Counted from the stretch's first letter, positions 8,394-17,437 are shown. The stretch: 64,000 bases of DNA from JACRDG01 sp963760985 (GCA_963760985.1 CAVXFM010000015.1:62001-126000); one strand, 5' to 3'. Notes: generated by a model from the sequence alone, not told the origin. A program made the numbers and translations.

Positions 8394-9378
8394 TCATTCG
8401 TGAGGGGCAGGATTCAGCTCCGCGGTGGTGGGGTCCGGTGTCTGAAATGAGAGCAGCGGTTTGCCGAAATGTAGCCATAGAACCCGCTGCATGGCGTCGC
8501 TTGCGGACAGGCTCAATTCCCGGCACTCTCCCTGGAGGCGGTCAAACAGTACGCGGTCAACCCTTGTTCCCGGCAAGGTCACTCGTTCGCCCCAGAGTTT
8601 CTTACTGCCCGCAACCCGTGGCGTGGGTGGAGGCATGGCGATAGTCGGGCTTCGCAGGTTTCGCAAGGTTCGCAGGTTCGAGCGTCATGGCTTGCAGCTC
8701 TTCACGGATTAACTTCCGCAAGGTTGCGACCATGTGCGAAGGGAGATCATATTGCGCATCATCGTCAGGCTTCGCAGTTTCGTCAACGAGAGGTTCGCAA
8801 GGTTCGCTGCTTGCTTCGGGAGGCAATAGGCTTTTCTCATGCTCGGAAAGTTCCGATGGTTCGCAAGGTAGGTCTTCCAGGGTAATGCCCAGCAAATCTT
8901 CACAAACATTCGCATCATTCGCAAGGTCAGGCTCCGGTGGTTCGCTTTCATCAGGCGTCGCAACATTCGCATGGTTCGCAGTATCTCCGGCTTCCGGCAA
9001 TCCTTCGCACGCTTGCGCATCTTGCGAGACTTTCTTCTCTTTGAAACGGTAGTATCTCCCTGCCACGCTTTTCCGGGTGAACTTCCCCCCTGCCTGGTTT
9101 GTCAGTCCCTCGAGATTCAGGCGGTCCGCTATCTCGGTGAATGACAGCCGCTCGGTGTCTTTCAGTTCCAGAATACGGTTATCAATGGCTCTGGTCTTGG
9201 GTTCCATGTCTACGGCTCCTTGGTTCTGCGAAGGTTCGCAGCGTTGCGACTGTGTCAGCTCGTATGCAAGGCGGTCCTTTCGAGCGTCACTTTGCTCGTC
9301 GAGTAGCGCACTCAGCTCCTTGTAATCCGGTTCGGCCCGCAGTTTCGCGTCAATTGCGTCGGAAGTCTCTTTCTTCAT
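8394..9378 (-). CDS. Serine-recombinase partner protein with HTH and RHH-like ends, repeat-rich middle, frameshifted
   Basis: About 328 aa when joined. The N-terminal helical part is followed by an HTH like the C-terminal domain of large serine recombinases (LSFTEIADRLNLEGLTNQAGGKFTRKSVAGRYYRFK, about residues 75-112). The middle is acidic and proline-rich because it is written in TTCGCA-type repeats, read as ANHANV, EPCEPL and similar. The C-terminal part (GERVTLPGTRVDRVLFDRLQGECRELSLSASDAMQRVLWLHFGKP) resembles a ribbon-helix-helix domain. The frame shifts near 8650, inside three consecutive 9-bp repeats. The start at 9378 overlaps the recombinase stop (ATGA) with GGGAGG upstream. A role in controlling the recombinase is inferred from coupling and domains. 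Confidence 0.6.
8651..9240. repeat. TTCGCA-core 9-bp-period repeats, cluster 1
   Basis: TTCGCA occurs at 8651, 8660, 8669, 8771, 8794, 8860, 8909, 8918, 8966, 8975, 9004 and 9235, and its complement TGCGAA at 8735 and 9227. Many are exactly 9 bp apart, with the fuller unit TTCGCAAGG. They lie inside the recombinase-partner gene; 9 bp is three codons, so the frame survives copy-number change. Confidence 0.8.
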
Positions 9379-10064
9379 GCTGCCTCCCGGTGCAGGATGC
9401 GCTCAACCGCTGTCTTGGTAAAGAGATTGCCGCGTCGGTTCAGGTGTCCGTCTTGCTCCAGGCAGGTCACGATACGCCGCAAGGAATAGACCCTATTGCG
9501 AAGGCTGCGAATCTTGCGAATTACCTTCTGTTCCGCCGCGTCGGGTATCAGGCTCCCTTCAACGGAGCGGTATCCGTAAGGCGGTTCGCCTCCGCAGAAT
9601 TCGTTGCGCTCACGCTTCCTGGCAAGGGCTGCCTTGGTGCGCTCTGCCACGAGCTTCCGTTCCCGCTGGGCAAGCCCCATCCTCAGGGTAAGCATGAACT
9701 CGTCGTCTGCGCTGTCGGCCTTAACTGCGGCCTGTTCGTCAACCACGTGCAAGCTCACTCCCTTGCGGGCCATGAGTGCGACGGGTTGCAGGCCCTCGAC
9801 GGTGTTGCGGAAAGATCGGTCGAGCTTGTAACAGACCACGTGCTCGAAGCGCTTCCGGTTCACCATCTCAAGGATGCGAGTCAAGCCCGGTCGGTGCTCA
9901 ATGGTCTTGGCTGACATGCCCGCGTCAATGACGGTATCCGTCAAGTCGAATCCTTGCGCCTCCGCGTACTCGAGGCATCGTGCAACCTGCATGTCCAGGC
10001 TTACCCCGTGTTCGGCTTGCTTGTCGGTGGAAACCCTTGCATAGATGACAGCCCTTTGACTCAT
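9375..10064 (-). CDS. Serine recombinase (resolvase/invertase family)
   Basis: 229 aa from the ATG at 10064, chosen over the upstream ATG at 10106 because AGGAAGGA lies 7 bp before it and the family begins just there (MSQRAVIYARVSTDKQ). The catalytic serine is in ARVSTDKQ (about residue 11). The resolvase core follows, with DAGMSAKTIEHRPGLTRIL, YKLDRSFRNTVEGL and MGLAQRERKLVAERTKAALARKR. The C-terminus is a short recombinase region (EPPYGYRSVEGSLIPDAAEQKVI...ILHREAA) and lacks the long zinc/coiled-coil domain of large serine integrases. It probably acts in resolution, inversion or element mobility. Upstream DNA carries TTCGCA repeats. Confidence 0.9.
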   Translation of the reverse strand: MSQRAVIYARVSTDKQAEHGVSLDMQVARCLEYAEAQGFDLTDTVIDAGMSAKTIEHRPGLTRILEMVNRKRFEHVVCYKLDRSFRNTVEGLQPVALMARKGVSLHVVDEQAAVKADSADDEFMLTLRMGLAQRERKLVAERTKAALARKRERNEFCGGEPPYGYRSVEGSLIPDAAEQKVIRKIRSLRNRVYSLRRIVTCLEQDGHLNRRGNLFTKTAVERILHREAA

Positions 10065-10080
10065 GACGATTTTCCTTCCT

Positions 10081-10147
10081 TTCGCAACGTTCGCAAGGTA
10101 AGACAATCATCGCAGCATAATGTTTCGCAAGCTTCGCACTTTGTCGC
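10081..10147. repeat. TTCGCA-core repeats upstream of the serine recombinase, cluster 2
   Basis: TTCGCA at 10081, 10090, 10124 and 10133 (two pairs 9 bp apart) plus a GTCGCA at 10143 lie immediately upstream of the recombinase start. They match the unit found inside the partner gene, which makes them candidates for binding sites of a protein of this operon. Confidence 0.75.
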
Positions 10148-10154
10148 AATATAG

Positions 10155-11057
10155 TGCAACATGCCGATAGTTCGGGCCTTAATGGGCACTGACAAAACGA
10201 GACTGTCTACAGCGCGTCCCCGCTGTGTCCAAAAATGCAGGGTCAGGGGTGCAACGGAACCGGGTAGAGTGTGGGGTGTCTGATAGAACTGGGCGCAGGA
10301 AAGGCAAGGAGTAAGCTCTCGGGTTCGTGGTCCGATCTCCCTGACCGTGCAAGCTTCGGGTCGGCCCGCACATGCTAAGGCTATCTTCCCCCCCTAAAGC
10401 CTTGGCAAGCCGAGAGCTTGCCGGACCCCTGCGCCACCCGCTTTTTATTCTTCCCGCTCACGATCCCATTAAGGTAGTGGCAATTGCAGGGCCCAGCGGA
10501 ACCGGCCACGGGGTCGAGTGTCTGAAGAACCAAGGCGTAGGACCGCGGAGCGGACCCCTGCTCCCGGTGTCTCGGCTGACCCAGACCGCAGCTCCGAATT
10601 GCAGTTCAGTTCCCGGGATGTTCGACGGAAGTCTACGCCTCTGGTTTTTCTCCCCGGCCTGCCCCCCCACGGATTTCCCCGAAAATCTCAAAGGACACGC
10701 CATCAGGCTCGCTGAGATCGACGTTCACGCATCGGCAAGGTGCTTGCGCGGAAGGGGTCAAGGTCGCTCAGCCGCGCGGAGATTGCGTCTTGGAAGGACT
10801 GCGAAAGAAATGAGCACCTAGCCAGGGGACATCCCCCCAGGGGGATCGCTCTTATAAGTCTTATTGGGTCCCATCTGAGGCGCGTGCATGATTCCAATAT
10901 GATCCTCGCTACGGACTATTCCGGCCCGCCTGGAAAATCGACGCATTCTTGAATGGTATTCGGGGCAATTGAAGACTATGCTCCGCGGGACGTGGAATGA
11001 AATCTCAGCCGTGCTCCCGGAAGGGGAGTGTTACTCCGGCTGAAGTGGGGGAGAACC
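10155..11057. other. Non-coding stretch within the element with an imperfect duplicated segment
   Basis: No convincing gene in about 900 bp; the open frames here have no family features. Segment 10255-10301 resembles 10497-10543: both begin CGGAACCGG and share GTGTCTGA..AGAAC and GGCG.AGGA. It may be the remains of degraded elements. Confidence 0.4.
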
Positions 11058-11387
11058 ATGACGTTACGCTCTATCTTACTCGCTGTCCTCTGTTTCGCCC
11101 CGGGAGCCTTGATTCTCGGAAGCACGGGTTTTGCCGCATCCTGCTTGGATCAATGTTGGAGTCAAGCCGCATCGCAGAGGCTCAACCCCAGATTACCGGC
11201 TTTCCGGGCCGCTGTGAGAAAGTGTACCAAGGAATGCACGAGTGCCAGGAAACTAGCCAATCGGAGCCGCTGCGAAAATCAGTGCAAGAAATCGTTGGAA
11301 GGCCAGGGATTTCCTTCGAGTCATCCCGGCTTTTCCCCGCGTTTCAATCAATGTGTCGGTAACTGCATGCGAGGCGTTTCGCTGTGA
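11058..11387 (+). CDS. Small secreted protein with four CX3C motifs
   Basis: About 109 aa from the ATG at 11058 (MTLRSILLAVLCFAPGALILGSTGFAAS), a clear Sec signal peptide. The mature part has four CxxxC pairs in order: CLDQC, CTKEC, CENQC and CVGNC, and no other cysteines. Paired CX3C helices usually form a disulfide-linked helical hairpin, so this looks like two tandem hairpins in the periplasm. It is the only plus-strand gene of the island. GTGGGGGAGAACC precedes the ATG. Function unknown. Confidence 0.65.
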   Translation: MTLRSILLAVLCFAPGALILGSTGFAASCLDQCWSQAASQRLNPRLPAFRAAVRKCTKECTSARKLANRSRCENQCKKSLEGQGFPSSHPGFSPRFNQCVGNCMRGVSL

Positions 11388-11421
11388 GCTCTCGTGAGTC
11401 GTTGACGACTGAAGACGGCCC

Positions 11422-11455
11422 AAAAAAGACCCCCAGCCAAAGAAGCGGTTGGGGG
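11422..11455 (-). terminator. Rho-independent terminator
   Basis: On the minus strand CCCCCAACC and GGCTGGGGG form a strong stem, followed by TCTTTTTT. It is about 200 bp past the stop of the barrel-protein gene (11652) and would end its transcript. Confidence 0.7.
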
Positions 11456-11651
11456 CACGGAGTTTAGAAAAAGGTTAGCTTTCGAGAAACGGTCTCGCCG
11501 GTTCCCTATATCGCCTACAAGCTCACAGCGAGCCGGCGTCATCCGCTGATGTCACGGGGAAGGCATCATCCTCCCAGGAACCGCCAGCCTTTGGCCAGCA
11601 CCAACCCCGCATGTTTTGTTTCACAATTCTCCGCCTCTTCAGATGCCTCGC

Positions 11652-12647
11652 CTACCACGGGCTCGTAAAGGGCACGTTGAACTGGGCGGCCAGAAGCACG
11701 TTCTGCCGGATCAAATCAATAGACAGTTTCCCCTCATCGCCATTCGGCTCGCCTGGAGCATTGGCATGTACTGTAGGCGTGCCGACGGCATGCAGGTACG
11801 TCCACTTCGCAAGAAGACAGGCCGTGCCGCAACCGATATTCAGGGCGTATTCCGCACCGGCTTCCAGGAAATACCCATTCTTGAGGATGGCCCTATATTC
11901 AAATGAAGCGGGAATATCCTGGCCGAAGGTTTCCTGAAACTTTATGTTGCCCCACAAGATTGGAGTGCCTATTAAGGAAACCCGCGCTGTGGTCCCGTAG
12001 TTCATGGCTACGCCCACGTACGGGATGAACTCGTTGATGGTCCGCTGGGCTTTATCGGCACTGAGGAAGTTCAACTCCCCGAACGAAGGATCTTTGAGAT
12101 CCGCGAAGAGCGAGTCGTACCGGAAGCCGCCCAACACATTGAACGGAGCACAAACTGGATAGACCGCCGCTCCATCCACCGTATAATACTGAATCCTGGT
12201 CCCCCAGTCGACCGGGAAATCCTCCCCCCCAGGAGGCGATGGTGCATGTAAGGTGTAAACCTCGCCGGCCTTCGAGTTGTTGGGAAAAAGCCAAGTCCCC
12301 CGGAGCAGCACGCCCACGTCGTCCTTCAGCGGTACCTGGACGGTAGCCCCGAGTTGTACCCCCTGCACACGCCACTGACTCTTCCAGGCGCTGGTGCCTA
12401 TAAACGTGCCGTCTCCGCTAATGTTATCCTGAGAGACTGTATGCCCTATCTGGACACCCCGGTCCCCGAAGAGATACCCCACATCAAGCTTTAGCAAACT
12501 GGGGCACCACGGTTCGCAAGGAGCACAGCACGCGCTACCTTGGCTATCTGAACCCAACATTCCGCCAAACCACCCCTGCGCCGATACGCCAATAGGAAAA
12601 GCCAGAAATAACACCAGTGTCAGAACGACACTAAGTCCCTTTCTCAT
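11652..12647 (-). CDS. Outer-membrane beta-barrel-like protein
   Basis: 331 aa. The N-terminus MRKGLSVVLTLVLFLAFPIGVSAQG is a signal peptide with an Ala-x-Ala-like cut. A short cysteine cluster follows (ACCAPCEPWC). The rest alternates hydrophobic and polar residues with many aromatics (LKLDVGYLFGDRG, VGVLLRGTWLF, FNVLGGFRYDSLF, FIPYVGVAMNYG, GYFLEAGAEYALN) and ends ...QFNVPFTSPW with a terminal aromatic residue, all typical of an outer-membrane barrel. It lies inside the island near other secreted proteins. I cannot name a family; a porin-like or structural role is possible. Confidence 0.65.
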   Translation of the reverse strand: MRKGLSVVLTLVLFLAFPIGVSAQGWFGGMLGSDSQGSACCAPCEPWCPSLLKLDVGYLFGDRGVQIGHTVSQDNISGDGTFIGTSAWKSQWRVQGVQLGATVQVPLKDDVGVLLRGTWLFPNNSKAGEVYTLHAPSPPGGEDFPVDWGTRIQYYTVDGAAVYPVCAPFNVLGGFRYDSLFADLKDPSFGELNFLSADKAQRTINEFIPYVGVAMNYGTTARVSLIGTPILWGNIKFQETFGQDIPASFEYRAILKNGYFLEAGAEYALNIGCGTACLLAKWTYLHAVGTPTVHANAPGEPNGDEGKLSIDLIRQNVLLAAQFNVPFTSPW

Positions 12648-12795
12648 TTACCCATACCTCCTCACAAACGGCCTGGCGTTGCGAAACGCCCGAGCACCAA
12701 TACAAAATCCCTGGCACGCTCCAGGAACAGAGAAGTATGCCACTCCACGCCGCCAGAAAACCTCAATGCTCGGCCGTCGATACCTCCTTCACGGT

Positions 12796-12984
12796 CTAGC
12801 AACAACGGCCAACGCTGGGGTTATCTCCAGTTCCCCGCTTCCTCTCTGTAGGCTTTCGACAAGCAGTCGGCTCCATCGAGAGGGAGCCAAGTGCCGGAAT
12901 GACAAAGTACGATATGGTGCCGAAGCTATATGCAAAAGCGCACACTGTCAAGGAAATCACGAGCCAGCCCAAGAACACTTTCAT
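12796..12984 (-). CDS. Possible small single-pass membrane protein
   Basis: 62 aa from an ATG at 12984, with one hydrophobic segment (FLGWLVISLTVCAFAY...YFVIPALG) and a basic cysteine-containing tail. No ribosome-binding site is seen. It could be a chance frame. Confidence 0.2.
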   Translation of the reverse strand: MKVFLGWLVISLTVCAFAYSFGTISYFVIPALGSLSMEPTACRKPTERKRGTGDNPSVGRCC

Positions 12985-13164
12985 TTGCGGAATCAGGATG
13001 TCAAAAACGCAGATTTCTGGCGACAGATGTAAGGGAATCAGGCGGTCTGAACAGATCAGGGATATGTGAAAAAAGGGAGTAACGAACCCCGGCAACCCTT
13101 CAGCTACCGGGGCTCGATGCTATCTCCCCAGATCTTTCTTCCGGTCACAGTCCTTTTCTCGGCC

Positions 13165-13413
13165 TCAGTTGCAATTAGACCGGACATTCATGAATTTGAG
13201 CGCATTCTTTTCGTCGTGGAAGTAGCGGCTCGGTAGCCATCCGCACGAGTCATCCGCAGACCGGGACATACCCCGTGTAACAACCAGCCTGCACGCGGTG
13301 CAGGTCCCTCCGCCACGCATGACCAGTCGTTTCATGCACACATAAAACGGGGTAGCCAGGGCATCGCCTGCGAACAGGCACAACAGCGCAACGACAATCA
13401 ACCCTCTCTTCAT
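13165..13413 (-). CDS. Small secreted cysteine-containing protein
   Basis: 82 aa. MKRGLIVVALLCLFAGDALA is a good signal peptide. The mature peptide of about 60 residues has cysteines in FYVCMKR, GTCTACRL, DSCGWL and RSNCN. A stem-loop (CCCCGG/CCGGGG, 13097-13122) lies just past its stop and may terminate it. Small Cys-rich exported proteins recur in this part of the island. No family recognised. Confidence 0.5.
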   Translation of the reverse strand: MKRGLIVVALLCLFAGDALATPFYVCMKRLVMRGGGTCTACRLVVTRGMSRSADDSCGWLPSRYFHDEKNALKFMNVRSNCN

Positions 13414-13440
13414 GACCGTCTCCTCTCACAGGGGAAATGG

Positions 13441-13665
13441 TTACTGTCGAAGTTCCTCGGGGTTTTCTGCAGGTCCGGCGTAGGCAACGGAGCGCACATC
13501 CTCTGCCGGTTGCTCGGGTCTGTCATAGAGCCACCGGAGACGCCTGTCCGGTTTCAGGGGAGTGTGGTATCCCGAGCCCATAACCACGGTCACTTCCGCG
13601 TAACGGAGGATGTCTTGCAGGTCCTGCTCGTGGCGGTTTATGGCCGCCATCGCAGGCCGCTCCAC
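13441..13665 (-). CDS. Small hypothetical protein
   Basis: Up to 74 aa (GTG at 13665 or ATG at 13650). MAAINRHEQDLQDILRYAEVTVVMGSGYHTPLKPDRRLRWLYDRPEQ has protein-like composition, but no ribosome-binding site and no known domain. It sits 27 bp upstream of the small secreted gene on the same strand, so they could share a transcript. Confidence 0.35.
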   Translation of the reverse strand: MERPAMAAINRHEQDLQDILRYAEVTVVMGSGYHTPLKPDRRLRWLYDRPEQPAEDVRSVAYAGPAENPEELRQ

Positions 13666-14112
13666 GTGGGAAGACCCGCAGGAGTTCCTTGCGCTTCTCG
13701 CGTCCTCTTACCCGCGACTCGAGGTCATGATCTCTTCATAGCGGAGATACGTGGTGCATGTAGAGGGGGGAGGGGGGGGGCTATAAAGCGGCAGATCATT
13801 GCAGAAAGTGTGCTTCCGCACATCAAGAGGGACACGGGTGAGGGGCAGCCCCCAAGGGATGTGTGTTTTTCACACACTTCAGGCTCCCATCTGGGTGGTA
13901 TGCGTGCGGTTGTTGCACTCCCATTTACCCTCGAAACCTCAAGTGCAAACAGGGCCGCACTTACCTTGAAGACTTCAACTGGTGTCTCAGAAATGTCATG
14001 CGGGACTTTTCCGTGAGTCCGTTATGCGCGGTCATGAATTATCAGGCACTTAGAGCAACGAGCGTCTTACGTATCATACTGATCTTGTTGCTGTTTCTTC
14101 TGGTTTAGCCGT
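13666..14112. other. Right end of the island, no gene seen
   Basis: About 450 bp up to the right attachment site. It contains a G-rich run (13761-13780) but no frame with recognisable features. Confidence 0.4.
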
Positions 14113-14158
14113 CTTCTAATCCGTAGGTCACAGGTTCGAATCCTGTCGGGCGTGCCAA
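14113..14158 (+). repeat. Right attachment site (46-bp direct repeat, copy 2; partial tRNA-Arg)
   Basis: Identical over 46 bp to 1354-1399, the 3' part of tRNA-Arg(UCU) with CCA. The 5' half of the tRNA is absent here, so this is a duplicated attachment core and not a second tRNA gene. It defines the island as 1400-14158. Confidence 0.9.
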
Positions 14159-14292
14159 TCCTCCTCAAGCATAGCAGAGCGTTACACGGCTCTTAGCCCC
14201 CTTACTTGCTTTTTCAAAATGCCCATTGAGCTGGATTTCTGCCCGCATTGCGCAGAGACCCATTCTGCAGCTGCATCGATTTCATCATGGAA

Positions 14293-15006
14293 TCACGGAC
14301 GGGCTTCAGGGCCCAGACAAGAAGGTTTTCTCAGCTTGACCGTGAGCCATTTGCCTTCCTCAACGGTCCCTTTCTCAAACTTTGTCCCGCGGATGATCTC
14401 GTTAATCTCCTTTACGGTGTACTGTGGAGTGAGTTTGGAAGTCAACGAGCCCCACCAGTGGGCCAGTCGGTCGGTCCACCGGAGGCCCCTTTCCATGAGC
14501 TGCAGAGCCTCCGGAGTGATGACGTGTGCCGGGTCCAATAGCCAGACTTCGCACCCTGCTTTCAGAATCCTGAAACATTCGTTGATCACGAGTACCGGAT
14601 GTTTCCACACGTGGAGAGAACCGGTGCTGATCACCAGGTCAAATGAATCGTCGTCGAAGTCGAGCCGGTTGCCATCGCCTCTAAGGAATCGCACTCGATT
14701 TGAAACACCGGCCCTTTCCGCATTTGCTTGAGCGATTCTCACGAGTGCTTTCGAGGCATCGATTCCCGCTACGTTGATCTGGGGCGCTCTTTTCGCAATC
14801 TCAATGGGAAGGTATCCGGGACCGGTACCCACATCCAAGACCAATCCCTCACTTATGTGAGCGATGACACCTTCGGCAACTTCCTTGTAATAGCCTTCGA
14901 TTGCAGTGCGGGCAATTTGGTCGTACAGGTGGACCGCAAAGCAGGGAATTCTTTCGGGGATGAAAAATCTCAGGAACCGCGAGCTTAACGTGTCTCTTCG
15001 CCACAT
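14293..15006 (-). CDS. Class I SAM-dependent methyltransferase
   Basis: 237 aa. Motif I is VLDVGTGPGYLPIEIAK (about residues 55-71), the acidic residue of motif II is in VAGIDASKALVRIAQ, and motifs III-IV are FLRGDGNRLDFDDDSFDLVISTGSLH. Together they give a Rossmann-fold UbiE/Methyltransf_11-type enzyme that transfers a methyl group from SAM to a small molecule. The substrate cannot be read from sequence. The ATG at 15006 is preceded by GAGGAGAGG. It is the first chromosomal gene right of the island and could be cargo lost from, or flanking, the glycan cluster. Confidence 0.82.
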   Translation of the reverse strand: MWRRDTLSSRFLRFFIPERIPCFAVHLYDQIARTAIEGYYKEVAEGVIAHISEGLVLDVGTGPGYLPIEIAKRAPQINVAGIDASKALVRIAQANAERAGVSNRVRFLRGDGNRLDFDDDSFDLVISTGSLHVWKHPVLVINECFRILKAGCEVWLLDPAHVITPEALQLMERGLRWTDRLAHWWGSLTSKLTPQYTVKEINEIIRGTKFEKGTVEEGKWLTVKLRKPSCLGPEARP

Positions 15007-15068
15007 CGGCCTCTCCTCTTCCTTGCGGGACTGGTAAACCCTCTTCAGATTTCATACCCGCGCGCTCT

Positions 15069-15200
15069 TACGTGTATGACACGGCACAGGATGTGGACTG
15101 AGGACCTCCTTCGCTGCGGACGACGCAAGGCCGTTTCATCACTGCGCTCAGGAGACCCACAGCCCTACGATCTTACGCGTTTGAACGCGAATCGGTATCA
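15069..15200 (+). repeat. Dispersed intergenic repeat, copy A
   Basis: Contains CGTGTATGACA, CGCAAGGCCGT, TCATCACT.CGCTCA and ending GCGAATCGGTAT. Similar copies lie near 27872-27960 and 47411-47665, with shorter relatives at 31000-31060 and 52050-52100. It occupies part of a gene-free gap, 15007-15689; I see nothing else there. Confidence 0.6.
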
Positions 15201-15689
15201 ATCCTTCGATGGACCGGCAGGGCTCTTTTCGCTGCCGCGCTTTTCTTTTCTCCACATGTGTACGAGGGGCCTCTTGTTTCCAGGAATTGCAGCTCACAGA
15301 AAGGCTTTCAGCTCCCGAAATCGATCAGCAGAGTAACCGAGATTACCACTGCAGTCCCCATCACCCCGTTTTCTCAGAGTCTTTGCATTCTCCTGGAACT
15401 CGTGCGGACAAGTCAAGCATGTCCTATCATGAAGCAGCGGTGCGATGTCGGTCGGCAGCCACTCTCGCTTGAAAGCAGCGTCTCATTCCCGGGCGATCTT
15501 TTTTCAACGCACCGGCTTCCCGCATTGCACCACTGCATCGGCGCGTATCGCCTCTCTCGATCCGTCAGACAACCCGGATGCATGAACCTTTTTCTACCTC
15601 TCTTGAAAGCCAAACCCGATGGTATGCGTTCCGCCAGGCCTTTGTTTTGTTGTCCAAGGTGACGATCGGACAACCATTCGATGTGAGAA

Positions 15690-16525
15690 CTATGGTAAGA
15701 GCCCCCTGCATCGCCCCAAGAACATGGCCGCACGGTATCGTGCTGCTCCCCATCCATGACGCGGCAGGTCCAGGGGCAACCGCAGGAGCGGGTAGACCAC
15801 GTTGGCCAGGCGAAACCACATGGGAAAACAGTGTTTCCTCAGCAGGTACATGCGGCCCAGGCCGTAGGCGTGCATTTTAGGTATTAACGTAGGGTCGGCC
15901 ATGTCAGGTTTCGGGTGATAGACACGTATGGCGTTGCACCTCGCCACCGAAAAACCTGCCGCATTCACACGCAAGAGATAATCCGTATCCTCGCCACAGC
16001 CCCAGGGCAAGCCCGTGCCTGGTCCCAGTGTTTCGTCAAAATTGCCCACGGCCCGTACAGACCTCACGGCGGTAAAACTGGACGTACGTCTCACCTCGTT
16101 GAAAGGCGCTGAGGCGTGTCATGGGTAGGATGCTCAAAGGGTATCTTGACCTGTACGGTGCGGTTCCGATATCCGACCAGTGACCCGGAAACACCTCCGT
16201 ATTGCTGATGACGAGAAAAGAACTGCACCACTTGACTGAGGGTGTCCGGCTCGTACAGGCAGTCGTCATCAGGGAAAGCAATGATGTCCCCGTCAGCCTG
16301 CGTGAGCACGCTGTTGCGCGCAGCGGACACACCGCGTGGCAGCATACGTGTTACGGCAATGGGCAGGCGGGCAAACTCCGAAAAAACCTCGTCCAGATAC
16401 CCGAATGGATTCTGGTCTGCCAGAAAGAGGGTGAAATCCCGGTGGCGCTGGGTTTCCAAGCTCTTCAAAAGCCGCCGCAGGGGTTCTATGCGATTGATCG
16501 TGGCCACCACGAGACTCACGCGCAC
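15690..16525 (-). CDS. Family 2 glycosyltransferase, frameshifted
   Basis: About 278 aa when joined. The N-terminus VRVSLVVATINRIEPLRRLLKSLETQRHRDF is the GT-A nucleotide-binding fold. GVSAARNSVLTQADGDIIAFPDDDCLYEPDTL carries the DxD-type metal and UDP-sugar motif, and GCGEDTDYLLRV is the ED acceptor or base motif. The start is the GTG at 16525 with GGGAGG 7 bp upstream, just after the previous stop. The frame breaks near 16090 between HDTPQRLS and RRTSSFTAV; one base is missing or two are extra. It transfers a sugar to a growing glycan at the inner membrane; donor and acceptor are unknown. Confidence 0.82.
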
Positions 16526-16527
16526 GA

Positions 16528-17437
16528 CTAACCTCCCAGCCCTGCTTTCACGCCCAACCACAGCTTGCGCAGAGGCAGCAGGTAGAGATTGGGATTTCCC
16601 GGTTCCAGCCGCACGGCATTGACGTAGCATCGTACGGCAGAGGTAAACTCTCGCCCTGCGAAGGCCAGCACTACGGCCCTTTTGAATGCGAACATCGACC
16701 GCGCCCGGCGCCGCACATGGTCAGGTACGTCAGGCAGGTTTATGTGGCGTTCCAGCATCCGGGCCTCGTCGTAAAGCATGCGCCGGTAATCGGCGCTCGC
16801 ACTGCCATCGCGGACACGGTACCTGTAGAGCACCCGCGGCACGTGAATGTCAGGAAGCGCACAAAAGACCTGTAACAAAAAGTCCAGGTCTTCCGAGCAC
16901 ACCAGGTGGGGATCGAAGCGCACTTTGGCCTTTACGAGGCTTTCTCGATGCACCAGTACACAATTGATGTGGGTGTCCACGTGAATCAGCATATTGTGGA
17001 ACGTGTTACCTGTTAACGTGTAGTTGCGCCAGGCCACTGGTCTGATCTTACCTGTGGCGTCATCGAAACGTGTGAAATCGCACCAGGCTACTGCCGCGTG
17101 TTCGTGAAGAACCAAAGCATCGAGCAGCACGGAGAGAAAATCCGGCTCCCATAAGTCATCGCTGTCCAGGAAGGCGACAAACTCTCCTCGTGCGACCTCC
17201 ATCGCCGCATTGCGGGCCGCGGCGATTCCTGAGTTGGCCTGGCGCAAGACGCGAATGCGCCGATCCAGGCCGGCCAGCTCCTGCAGTATAGCGCCCGTGT
17301 GGTCAGTAGAACCATCGTCCACTGCCACAAGCTCCCAGTCCGCCACAGTTTGGGCCTGTACCTGAGGCCACCGCATGACGGACCCATGGCGCAGTGTTGT
17401 ACGCGGGCATGGCAATAGAGACAGTTGGTGCGTTCAT
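16528..17437 (-). CDS. Family 2 glycosyltransferase, N-terminal frameshift
   Basis: About 302 aa. The true N-terminus begins at the ATG at 17437 (MNAPTVSIAMPAYNTAPWVRHAVAS) and shifts frame near 17366 into VQAQTVADWELVAVDDGSTDHTGAIL, the standard GT2 start. The metal-binding motif is FVAFLDSDDLWEPDFL and the acceptor ED motif is HLVCSEDLDFLLQV. The C-terminal region is helical (RARSMFAFKRAVVLAFAG). The downstream GT2 gene follows after 3 bp, so this is an operon. It likely adds one residue to the surface glycan. Confidence 0.85.

Noticed and set aside
8651..9240. CRISPR-like array
   Set aside because: The units are only 9 bp with no spacers of regular length and no cas genes; they are in-frame tandem-type repeats inside a gene.
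10372..10821. 149-codon plus-strand frame
   Set aside because: No ribosome-binding site, biased composition and no domain; it covers the duplicated non-coding segment.
14113..14158. A second tRNA-Arg gene
   Set aside because: Only the 3' half is present; it is the right attachment repeat.
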